Positions 1 through 5,498 of a stretch of 7,525 bases of DNA are shown piece after piece. Origin of the DNA: Thermoprotei archaeon (GTDB taxonomy: Archaea > Thermoproteota > Thermoprotei > Thermofilales > B20-G17); contig QMRW01000062.1 in assembly GCA_003650785.1 (NCBI GenBank), positions 1-7,525 of the forward strand, written 5' to 3'. The position numbers and the translations under genes were made by a program. The notes beneath the pieces were generated by a model. It was not told the DNA's origin. It made no database searches and saw nothing but the letters and a program-made list of their open reading frames with translations. Positions within the stretch are counted from its first letter, which is position 1. Every line of letters begins with the position of its first letter.

Positions 1-349
1 CTATCTTTAATGGCCATAGAAATTTTTGTCTGTGAGGCACTATTCTATAGAATTCCTCTGTAGTTACAATTTCAACTACATCCATTAGACCTGTCGGATA
101 CTTATAATCTCTTCTTACTCTTCCATCTACTTTTATCTGACCTTCACCCAGTATTCTTCTAGCCTCTTTCATTGTTTCGGCTAGTTTAAGATAGTCTCTG
201 AGAAGTATACCTAGTGGAATACATCTCCATATAGGATGAGGCCCAGGCATAGGTTTTACTGTCCAAACTCTCTCTTTTCTCATTATCTGCCAGAATGAGG
301 GTGCTGGACTCCGTTTCAGATGTCTTAAACTTCCTCTAGATTTCCTCAT
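1..349 (-). CDS. rps4e: 30S ribosomal protein S4e (eS4), 5' part, runs off the left edge
   Basis: Component of the small ribosomal subunit in archaea and eukaryotes, absent from bacteria. I translated it directly: 116 complete codons from an ATG, with the C-terminal part beyond the window. The N-terminus (MRKSRGSLRHLKR, then SPAPSFW at residues 14-20 and KPMPGPHPIWRCIPLG at 32-46) is the typical eS4 opening. The S4 RNA-binding fold covers about residues 42-95, including RDYLKLAETMKEARRIL and the basic GQIKVDGRVRRDYKYP segment. The start lies 4 nt after the rpl24 stop. Its Shine-Dalgarno GGTG (357-360) is inside the last codons of rpl24, which fixes the start and indicates translational coupling. 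In most archaea rpl5 follows next; that would lie outside this window. There is no sign of damage in the visible part. Confidence 0.96.
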   Translation of the reverse strand, partial: MRKSRGSLRHLKRSPAPSFWQIMRKERVWTVKPMPGPHPIWRCIPLGILLRDYLKLAETMKEARRILGEGQIKVDGRVRRDYKYPTGLMDVVEIVTTEEFYRIVPHRQKFLWPLKI

Positions 350-353
350 TTTA

Positions 354-722
354 TCACACCTTCTTACGTCTCTCTATTATCTTTTTTCGCCAAGAATCAG
401 ATAGATCTAGCTTAGTTATAATTACTTTGGATGGATGTATGGGATAAAAGACTGAGGTTCCATCAGCTTTAGTCTTAGTAACTCCCTCTACATGTATTCT
501 TCGCTCCTTTAGATCTACATTGACCACCTTACCTTCATGACCTGAATACTCTCCCCTGACTATAAGTACAGTATCGCCACTTCTCACTGGTAGTCTCTTC
601 ACGTGATATTCCCTTACGAGATTCTCAGCCAATGGAGCTGTTAAGTCCTTCCATCGTCTATGAAGTGGGGCATTATAGTATCTCTTCCTTACCTTAGAGG
701 GTTTTGCACTTATCCTCTTCAT
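354..722 (-). CDS. rpl24p: 50S ribosomal protein L24 (uL24, eukaryotic L26 type)
   Basis: Early-assembling large-subunit protein that binds 23S rRNA domain I. The 122-residue product has the family length and layout. A basic archaeal/eukaryotic N-terminal extension (about 1-40, with KPSKVRKRYYNAPLHRR) is followed by a KOW domain (about 45-80) containing RSGDTVLIVRGEYSGHEGKVVNVDLK. The tail is basic and helical (RKKIIERRKKV). The ATG is preceded by a strong Shine-Dalgarno GAGGAG (728-733) at 5-nt spacing, and a TATA box sits about 32 nt upstream. It is followed by rps4e after 4 nt, the usual order in the archaeal spc-type ribosomal cluster. Its usual upstream partner rpl14 is not here: the preceding gene encodes an unrelated small cysteine protein, so the ribosomal operon is broken at this point. 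Confidence 0.97.
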   Translation of the reverse strand: MKRISAKPSKVRKRYYNAPLHRRWKDLTAPLAENLVREYHVKRLPVRSGDTVLIVRGEYSGHEGKVVNVDLKERRIHVEGVTKTKADGTSVFYPIHPSKVIITKLDLSDSWRKKIIERRKKV

Positions 723-745
723 CCCTACTCCTCGAATTCATAGTT

Positions 746-760
746 AGGCTATAAATAAGT
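746..760 (-). promoter_or_regulatory. TATA box of the rpl24-rps4e unit
   Basis: Read on the minus strand the block is ACTTATTTATAGCCT, with the TATA element TTATTTATA (750-758) centred 32 nt from the rpl24 ATG. Archaeal TATA boxes usually sit 26-27 nt before the transcription start, so this predicts a leader of only about 5-7 nt. That would leave the GAGGAG motif at or just outside the RNA 5' end. An almost identical 15-bp block lies before the 858-1259 gene. Confidence 0.6.
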
Positions 761-857
761 CTTTAGCTCTATCAGTAGTACTCTTCCGTGAGGGTTAACC
801 TTTTACTGTAAGGGTACGCGGTAAAATAAATGTCCCTTGCCTTAAAGTAGACGAGTT

Positions 858-1259
858 TTACATAGATTCTTCAAGTGATGTCTCCTCTGGAGACGTTCCA
901 GCTAATTCGGCTGCTTGTCTTTCAGCCTCTTCAGTTACCCTCTTTACTTTATCCCAGTCAATGTAATTCTTTACAAGATCTCTTAGATGTTCTTTTAACA
1001 TTGTGTTAGCCTTTTCCTTGCCTAGTCTTGCAGCATTCCAGGTTACAAAGGGCGGGTAGAAGGCAGCGTATGTAATCTTGATTTTGTTATCTTCTCCTAT
1101 TCTGAACTTAATATATCCTAGTTCCCTTAGGTAGCATGTATCATTGGGACATATTATATCAATTTCGTAGACTTCTTTCTTTAGGTATAGTGTCTTATAC
1201 TCAGAAGCACTTTTTATGACTCTTCCACAGGGACACTGAATATACTCTTCCGTAGACAA
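858..1259 (-). CDS. Unrecognised small protein with a putative zinc-binding CxC...CxxxxC pattern
   Basis: I do not recognise this 133-residue protein. It has exactly four cysteines, arranged as C9-P-C11-G and, 25 residues later, C37-PNDT-C42. Both pairs follow or precede prolines or glycines, as in zinc knuckles, so a structural zinc site formed by residues 5-45 is a reasonable inference. A beta-rich middle (about 46-66) is followed by an aromatic segment (AAFYPPFVTWNAARLG, 65-80), charged amphipathic helices (81-118) and a short acidic Ser/Glu tail. The first possible start is TTG at 1259, just two codons after an in-frame stop. GGTG (1266-1269) at 6-nt spacing supports it. The gene has its own TATA block and lies directly upstream of rpl24 on the same strand, so a nucleic-acid or ribosome role is possible but unproven. 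It looks like a real gene from its open frame, Shine-Dalgarno motif and promoter. Confidence 0.78.
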   Translation of the reverse strand: MSTEEYIQCPCGRVIKSASEYKTLYLKKEVYEIDIICPNDTCYLRELGYIKFRIGEDNKIKITYAAFYPPFVTWNAARLGKEKANTMLKEHLRDLVKNYIDWDKVKRVTEEAERQAAELAGTSPEETSLEESM

Positions 1260-1284
1260 ATCCTACACCAGATATTTTTCATTA

Positions 1285-1299
1285 AGGCTACAAATAAGT
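1285..1299 (-). promoter_or_regulatory. TATA box of the small cysteine-protein gene
   Basis: On the minus strand this reads ACTTATTTGTAGCCT, identical in 14 of 15 positions to the block before rpl24. The TATA-like core is centred about 34 nt from the TTG start, so the predicted leader is only about 7-8 nt. The shared flanks beyond the TATA core (ACT... and ...GCCT) suggest a common promoter class. Confidence 0.5.
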
Positions 1300-1340
1300 A
1301 TTTGGGATGAAATACACCAGTTATACAGATAGTATCTCTT

Positions 1341-1961
1341 CTAGAGTGATCTTATTCCTCTGAGTATCATGTCTAAGCCTAATATGATCATTAGTACACT
1401 AATACCTGTCATGAAATACTCAAATCCTCTTACTCTCTTGTAGCCTATATTCGATAAATGTGCTAGTAGTGATAGCCAGATTACATCCAGCCAGAAGTGA
1501 GAAGCATAGAGGAATACTACACCAACAAATCCCATTAATCCTAAGGCCTCACAGATAAGACTTCCTCCAATACTTAACCACCATGCTATAAAGAGAGGGT
1601 TTAGAGAAGTTAAGGCTACTCCCAAAGTTAACGGTGAGGTGAAGGGATTATCATGTTTATCCCAGAGAAACTCTCTCTTTTTTAAGAGATCTCTTAGCTG
1701 TAGTATCCCTAAAGCTATTAATACAGCACCTCCTAGAAGACCTAATCCTATCATGACGCCTTTTAAGGGAATGTAGAATATACCAAGTGCAATAAGTAGT
1801 ACGAGTGGGAGCTCCACCACTATGTGGCCAATGCTTATTAATAGTCCTGATCTCCATCCTTTACTACTACCCAGACTGATTGCACCTACTGTCAGAGGTC
1901 CTGGAGATAGAGCTCCAGTAGCGCTTATGAGAACTACTCTAACCAGGAAGTCTGGATACAT
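1341..1961 (-). CDS. LysE/RhtB-family membrane exporter
   Basis: Integral membrane protein of the LysE superfamily, whose characterised bacterial members export amino acids; the substrate here is unknown. The 206 residues match the family length and form six hydrophobic segments, at about 5-27, 39-62, 67-90, 110-134, 140-168 and 180-203. The diagnostic N-terminal SPGP (19-22), the GH..E motif in TM2 (45-50) and SLNP in TM4 (119-122) are all present. A charged loop (KKREFLWDKHDNPF, about 94-107) separates the two three-helix halves, as is usual. The ATG has Shine-Dalgarno GGGG (1968-1971) at 6-nt spacing. An AT-rich TATA candidate (ATTTTAAAAC on the minus strand, 1991-2000) lies about 34 nt upstream. 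It is divergent from cdc6 and 81 nt upstream of the small cysteine-protein gene. No terminator is obvious between them. Confidence 0.88.
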   Translation of the reverse strand: MYPDFLVRVVLISATGALSPGPLTVGAISLGSSKGWRSGLLISIGHIVVELPLVLLIALGIFYIPLKGVMIGLGLLGGAVLIALGILQLRDLLKKREFLWDKHDNPFTSPLTLGVALTSLNPLFIAWWLSIGGSLICEALGLMGFVGVVFLYASHFWLDVIWLSLLAHLSNIGYKRVRGFEYFMTGISVLMIILGLDMILRGIRSL

Positions 1962-2044
1962 TACATTCCCCGATAAAAAGTACTAGAGAAGTTTTAAAAT
2001 TAACCTCTCGTCTAGCCTATATTATAATTTAGCATGTACAGGAT

Positions 2045-2077
2045 TCGACTGAAGGTATAGTTTAGATACTATGTCGA
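2045..2077. repeat. Imperfect inverted repeat (hairpin) between lysE and cdc6
   Basis: The arms TCGAC + ATAGT (2045-2049 and 2057-2061) pair perfectly with ACTATGTCGA (2068-2077). This gives a 10-bp stem with a 7-nt bulge on the 5' side and a 6-nt loop (TTAGAT). It lies mid-way in the divergent region, far from both start codons, and is not followed by a T-run, so it is not an obvious terminator. It could be a protein-binding dyad or a chance fold. Confidence 0.4.
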
Positions 2078-2169
2078 GAAGCAAACTTTCTCTATGACAT
2101 CATCTTAAGGTACTATAGCGATATTTCACTGATACTTTTGCTACTACTTCAAGATGGTCTTTTTCAGTA

Positions 2170-2177
2170 CTTATATT
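2170..2177 (+). promoter_or_regulatory. Candidate TATA box of cdc6
   Basis: The sequence CTTATATT is centred about 26 nt before the cdc6 ATG, which predicts transcription starting at or near the start codon (a leaderless mRNA). It overlaps the first bases of the ORB-like element. There is no clear purine-rich BRE upstream, so the assignment is tentative. A second AT-rich candidate lies at about 2112-2127 and would give a leader of some 55 nt. Confidence 0.4.
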
Positions 2178-2194
2178 TCAAGGAAACAGAGGAG
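2176..2194 (+). promoter_or_regulatory. ORB-like Orc1/Cdc6 binding site overlapping the cdc6 start region
   Basis: The element is TTTCAAGGAAACAGAGGAG. It contains the short dyad TTTC-AAG-GAAA (2176-2186), the invariant-type GGAAAC core (2182-2187) and a G-rich string GAGGAG (2189-2194). As I recall the Sulfolobus ORB core (GGAAACGGAGGGG), 11 of 13 positions match with identical spacing. The G-string also works as a Shine-Dalgarno sequence 5 nt before the ATG. The position suggests that the initiator binds its own promoter/start region. Confidence 0.5.
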
Positions 2195-2199
2195 AATAT

Positions 2200-3408
2200 A
2201 TGGGAGATATCCTAGAGGAGCTATTTGCCAAATTTAGTAGACTTCGTATATTTAAGGCTAGAGAGCTCTTACTACCAGACTACGTTCCAGAAGAACTTCC
2301 CCATAGAGGTGAACAGATTGGGCAGTTGGCTACTGTACTTTCACCAGCTATCTCAGGATCAAGACCGCCTAATGTATTCATATATGGGCTTACGGGTACG
2401 GGAAAGACTGCTGTAACTAAGTATGTTCTAAAGAGGTTTTCAGCTAAAGTGAGTGATAGAGTAATTACCAGTTATATAAACTGTCGTCTATGCAATACTA
2501 ATTATAGAGTATTGAGTGAGTTAGCGAGATCTGTCGATAGACCAGTACCCTTTACGGGATTATCCACATCTGAAGTTCTTATGAGATTCGTGAATGGATT
2601 AGAAGCCAAAGGGAAGTTAATGATAGTAGTACTAGACGAAATAGACTGGCTAGTAAAGAATAGTGGTGATGCAGTACTATATCATTTGACAAGGCTTAAC
2701 AGTGAACTCTCTAGATCTAAACTGTCACTCATAGGGATAACTAATGACCTTAAGTTCATGGAATACTTAGATCCGAGAATAAAGAGTGGACTTGGGGAAG
2801 AAGAACTTCTATTTCCACCCTATACCAATAAGGAATTGGAGGATATTTTAAGAATAAGAGCAGAGATGGCCCTAAACAATGGAGTACTAGAGGAGGGTGT
2901 GATACCGCTCTGTGCGGCAATAGCAGCTCGTCAAAATGGCGACTGTAGATTAGCATTGGACCTACTGCTTAAGGCAGCAGATATAGCGGAGAGAGAAGGA
3001 GCTGTAAAGGTTACCGAGCATCATGTAAGAAGAGCTCAAAGAGAGATAGAAAAGAACTTAGTTATTGACGCGATCAGATCTATGCCTCTTCATGTTAAGC
3101 TTGTATTACTGTCAATAACCATATTAAATAGGAAGGGTAATCAGGCTAAAGTGACTACGGGAGAGATCTTTAATAAGTATAGGGAGCTATGTGATAACCT
3201 CGGAGTGGGAGAGGTAACTCAAAGAAGAGTTAGTGAGATAATAAGCGAGTTGGATATGCTTGGGATCATAAATGCTAGAATAGTCAGCTTTGGACGTTAT
3301 GGTAGAACTAAGATCATAAGGTTGGCAGTATCGCCGAGAAGTGTAGTTGAGGGACTTAAGACCGATCTTTCGATCTCACCACTCCTCGATACCATATCTA
3401 CGAGCTAG
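2200..3408 (+). CDS. cdc6: Orc1/Cdc6-type replication initiator (AAA+ ATPase)
   Basis: Archaeal replication initiator that binds ORB elements at origins and helps load the MCM helicase. The 402 residues match the usual length. The AAA+ domain shows Walker A GLTGTGKT (63-70), Walker B VVLDEID (143-149), sensor 1 in GITND (179-183), an arginine-finger candidate R193 in DPRIKS, and sensor 2 around R250 in GDCRLALDLL. The segment GLGEEELLFPPY (197-208) is typical of the family. A winged-helix DNA-binding domain follows (about 290-385), whose wing carries GRYGRT (365-370), the part that contacts DNA in this family. All key ATPase residues are intact. The ATG is supported by GAGGAG at 5-nt spacing. 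The gene stands alone on the plus strand, divergent from lysE and convergent with rtcA. Whether it is the only cdc6 paralogue cannot be seen here. Confidence 0.96.
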   Translation: MGDILEELFAKFSRLRIFKARELLLPDYVPEELPHRGEQIGQLATVLSPAISGSRPPNVFIYGLTGTGKTAVTKYVLKRFSAKVSDRVITSYINCRLCNTNYRVLSELARSVDRPVPFTGLSTSEVLMRFVNGLEAKGKLMIVVLDEIDWLVKNSGDAVLYHLTRLNSELSRSKLSLIGITNDLKFMEYLDPRIKSGLGEEELLFPPYTNKELEDILRIRAEMALNNGVLEEGVIPLCAAIAARQNGDCRLALDLLLKAADIAEREGAVKVTEHHVRRAQREIEKNLVIDAIRSMPLHVKLVLLSITILNRKGNQAKVTTGEIFNKYRELCDNLGVGEVTQRRVSEIISELDMLGIINARIVSFGRYGRTKIIRLAVSPRSVVEGLKTDLSISPLLDTISTS

Positions 3409-3490
3409 ATCTTAGATTTAGATCTTTCATTTAGGTACTGTTGGAAAATAATTACTTACTCGTACATTCATTGAATATCCCTACCTATAA

Positions 3491-4549
3491 TCATAAACCT
3501 ACTCCCCAGCACTCTACTGTACACTTCTCTCCTATATTACCCTGAACAGAGAACCTTGCACCTATGATCATTTCAGTAAGTTTGATACTAGTCCAGGTAT
3601 GCATTGTCAACTGACTTATCCCTAAGCGGGATCTTCCTTCTGCCAGTGCAATGTAGGGTATTAACATATCACCCATGTGTCTATCAAAAGCCATTCCACT
3701 CTTAAGCTCCTCTAGCAATTTTGAAGCAGCTTCTCTACCAACTTTCTCTGCAGGCTTTCCCCTAGCTCCTAGAGAATCTCCTCCGAGTCTACACTCATCT
3801 TCAGTTATAGCACATAGAACAATACCACTACCGGGACCTAAATGAGGATCCCTACGAGGATCATATGTTTCTATCTCTATCTCGATTGGTACATCCACAC
3901 CCGAAGCCTTAAGCAAGTCTTCAGCAGCAGCTGCTTGTCTCTTAGCTACATGACTTGGAAGTCTAACAGCATGGGATCTTCCCTTAATGAGAACGAGTTC
4001 TCCCCGTCTTAATTTATTCACTGGCTTTAGTTTGCTAACACCACTACTTTTAACGTGAACTATACCTCCACCTTTAGGATAATGACCTCTCCTTTTCACT
4101 TGCAATGATACCTCAAAGCCTATACTCCTTAATAGTGGTAGGAGGACGTAGCGCATATAATCTATGGGCGGGCTCCAGGAGACATCTGTACCCCCTCTTA
4201 TGGTCACTTCAACTTCTCCACCTACGAACGCCATAACAGGTAGAAGTGCTTGAAGTACTAAAGATATACTGCCAGCTGTGCCTATATCGAAATTAAAGGT
4301 ACCTCCTCTTAGCCTCTTAGGTCTGAATACTATAGTACTTGAACCAACCTTCAATCCCTCTACTTCCGCGTTCGATAATTGTGCTACTGCTCTTATAGCC
4401 ATTATATGTTGAGGTCTTAATCCTGGATTACTACGCTTAGCCCTTATGTTATATACTTTAATAGGCTTAAGAGTAAGAGCTGAGAGAGCTACAGCAGTAC
4501 GTAGTATTTGCCCCCCTCCTTCACCCATACTACCATCGATAAGTATCAA
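3491..4549 (-). CDS. rtcA: RNA 3'-terminal phosphate cyclase
   Basis: Uses ATP to convert an RNA 3'-phosphate into a 2',3'-cyclic phosphate through a covalent enzyme-AMP intermediate. The family signatures are all present: IDGSMGEGGGQILRT at the N-terminus, RSNPGLRPQH, GTAGSISL, RRGHYPKGGG, and near the C-terminus FDRHMGDMLIPYIALAEG, whose His (H295 counted from the longer start) is the expected adenylated residue. A frame-open extension reaches TTG at 4561. I prefer TTG at 4549, because GGGG (4556-4559) then sits 6 nt upstream and the protein begins MILIDGS, the usual family N-terminus, giving 352 residues. No ATG is available before residue 12 of the longer form. The gene follows the SAM-hydrolase gene by 32-44 nt, so the two are probably co-transcribed. 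It is convergent with cdc6 across an 82-nt gap that has no strong terminator. Confidence 0.94.
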   Translation of the reverse strand: MILIDGSMGEGGGQILRTAVALSALTLKPIKVYNIRAKRSNPGLRPQHIMAIRAVAQLSNAEVEGLKVGSSTIVFRPKRLRGGTFNFDIGTAGSISLVLQALLPVMAFVGGEVEVTIRGGTDVSWSPPIDYMRYVLLPLLRSIGFEVSLQVKRRGHYPKGGGIVHVKSSGVSKLKPVNKLRRGELVLIKGRSHAVRLPSHVAKRQAAAAEDLLKASGVDVPIEIEIETYDPRRDPHLGPGSGIVLCAITEDECRLGGDSLGARGKPAEKVGREAASKLLEELKSGMAFDRHMGDMLIPYIALAEGRSRLGISQLTMHTWTSIKLTEMIIGARFSVQGNIGEKCTVECWGVGL

Positions 4550-4593
4550 TATAATCCCCAATAGGTACTTTGGGTAGTCCTAAATATCTGTTC

Positions 4594-5439
4594 TTAGACA
4601 GATGAATTACTTGAGGGATAGATTGTAATAAGAGCTCCCCTAGCTATTCCAAACTCTTCTGCTGCACTACCCATATTTATAGCAAGTTCTAAGAAGTCCT
4701 CGCTATCTATTAACAGTAAGGGAGTACCTTTTTTGACAAATCCATACGACTTCTGGAACGGTACTAACATACTCTCTCCTCCCGGTAGTTCTACTATGAG
4801 TTTTTGTCCATATGACCACTTTAGTTCTTCGAATACTATCCTTGAAGTTACATTGGTTATTACATTTCCGAACTTATCTATGTGAATAACGTAAGCTTTA
4901 ACCTTATCTCTGGAATACTCAGGCTTAACGAACTTAGGCACCATATAATCTTCGATTTCTTTTCCAATTTCGGAAATAGAAACCCCTAATGATAGGTATG
5001 CTGCTACAGGTGCGAATATATCTCGACCATGGAACGTATGAGTTATCTTAGACCTCATGTACTTCCTATTTGTTATCTCGACTACTCTCCTAGCACCATC
5101 AATATGAGCCGCTAACATCAAAACTCCATTATCTGGACCCACAAAGAGGTAATTGTTAGATTCTACAACTATGCCTCTACGTTCTGTACCCACTCCTGGA
5201 TCTACGACTACTACATGTACTGTACCTTTTGGAAAGTACTTAAACGCACAAGCTAGTACGAATGCCCCCTCTTGTATATCGAAACTACTTATGTTATGGG
5301 ATATATCTACTACAATTACCTCAGGATTAATTGAATACATAACACCCTTCATACTGGCTACATATGGATCTTTCAGTCCAAAGTCAGTTAGTAGGGTTAT
5401 TATCCTTCTCGAAGCTACATTTCCAACACTACAATACAT
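4594..5439 (-). CDS. SAM hydroxide adenosyltransferase (DUF62 family)
   Basis: Hydrolyses S-adenosylmethionine to adenosine and methionine, using water activated by an Asp-Arg-His set; the family is related to SAM-dependent fluorinases and chlorinases. The 281 residues show the whole family pattern: LLTDFGLKDPYVASMKG (16-32), DISHNI (45-50), VVVVDPGVGTERRG (76-89), FVGPDNGVL (99-107), THTFHGRDIFAPVAAYLS (133-150) and IDKFGNVITNV (187-197). D80, R87 and H137 fit the catalytic triad described for the Pyrococcus protein, with the same D-to-R spacing. The halogenase-specific role is unlikely, given that hydrolases are the common archaeal form. The ATG at 5439 is the only sensible start, since no ATG, GTG or TTG lies between it and the conserved core. 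A TATA box 28 nt upstream predicts a leaderless mRNA. The physiological role of these enzymes in archaea is unsettled. Confidence 0.93.
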   Translation of the reverse strand: MYCSVGNVASRRIITLLTDFGLKDPYVASMKGVMYSINPEVIVVDISHNISSFDIQEGAFVLACAFKYFPKGTVHVVVVDPGVGTERRGIVVESNNYLFVGPDNGVLMLAAHIDGARRVVEITNRKYMRSKITHTFHGRDIFAPVAAYLSLGVSISEIGKEIEDYMVPKFVKPEYSRDKVKAYVIHIDKFGNVITNVTSRIVFEELKWSYGQKLIVELPGGESMLVPFQKSYGFVKKGTPLLLIDSEDFLELAINMGSAAEEFGIARGALITIYPSSNSSV

Positions 5440-5463
5440 GGTAATATTTATAATCCAGGTACT

Positions 5464-5471
5464 TATAAAAT
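5464..5471 (-). promoter_or_regulatory. TATA box of the SAM-hydrolase/rtcA unit
   Basis: Minus-strand TTTTATAA is centred 28 nt before the ATG at 5439, and a BRE-like GAAAC lies just upstream. The spacing predicts transcription starting within a nucleotide or two of the start codon. No Shine-Dalgarno motif is visible there, which agrees with a leaderless mRNA. Confidence 0.6.
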
Positions 5472-5477
5472 AGTTTC

Positions 5478-5483
5478 AAAAAA
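5478..5483 (-). terminator. T-run terminator after the thermosome gene
   Basis: On the minus strand, 15 nt after the thermosome stop codon, the sequence CCACCTCC runs into TTTTTT. A T-run without a stable hairpin is the usual archaeal termination signal. The TATA box for the next gene lies directly beyond, so the two genes appear to be separate units with very little space between them. Confidence 0.6.
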
Positions 5484-5498
5484 GGAGGTGGTTTTAAA

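Noticed and set aside
306..320. Second ORB-like string on the minus strand (TCTGAAACGGAGTCC) within rps4e
   Set aside because: It lies wholly in conserved eS4 codons (LKRSP), lacks the dyad and the full G-string, so coding constraint explains it.
793..800. Palindrome GGTTAACC downstream of the cysteine-protein gene
   Set aside because: Only 8 bp, unsupported by a second copy or position relative to a promoter; expected by chance.
2036..2056. Weak resemblance of ACAGGATTCGACTGAAGG to an ORB
   Set aside because: The GGAAAC core is replaced by GGATTC and the G-string is poor; only the first few bases agree.
5484..5490. Perfect Shine-Dalgarno GGAGGTG on the plus strand
   Set aside because: No start codon or open frame follows (a stop comes within a few codons). 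It is the complement of the thermosome 3' end.
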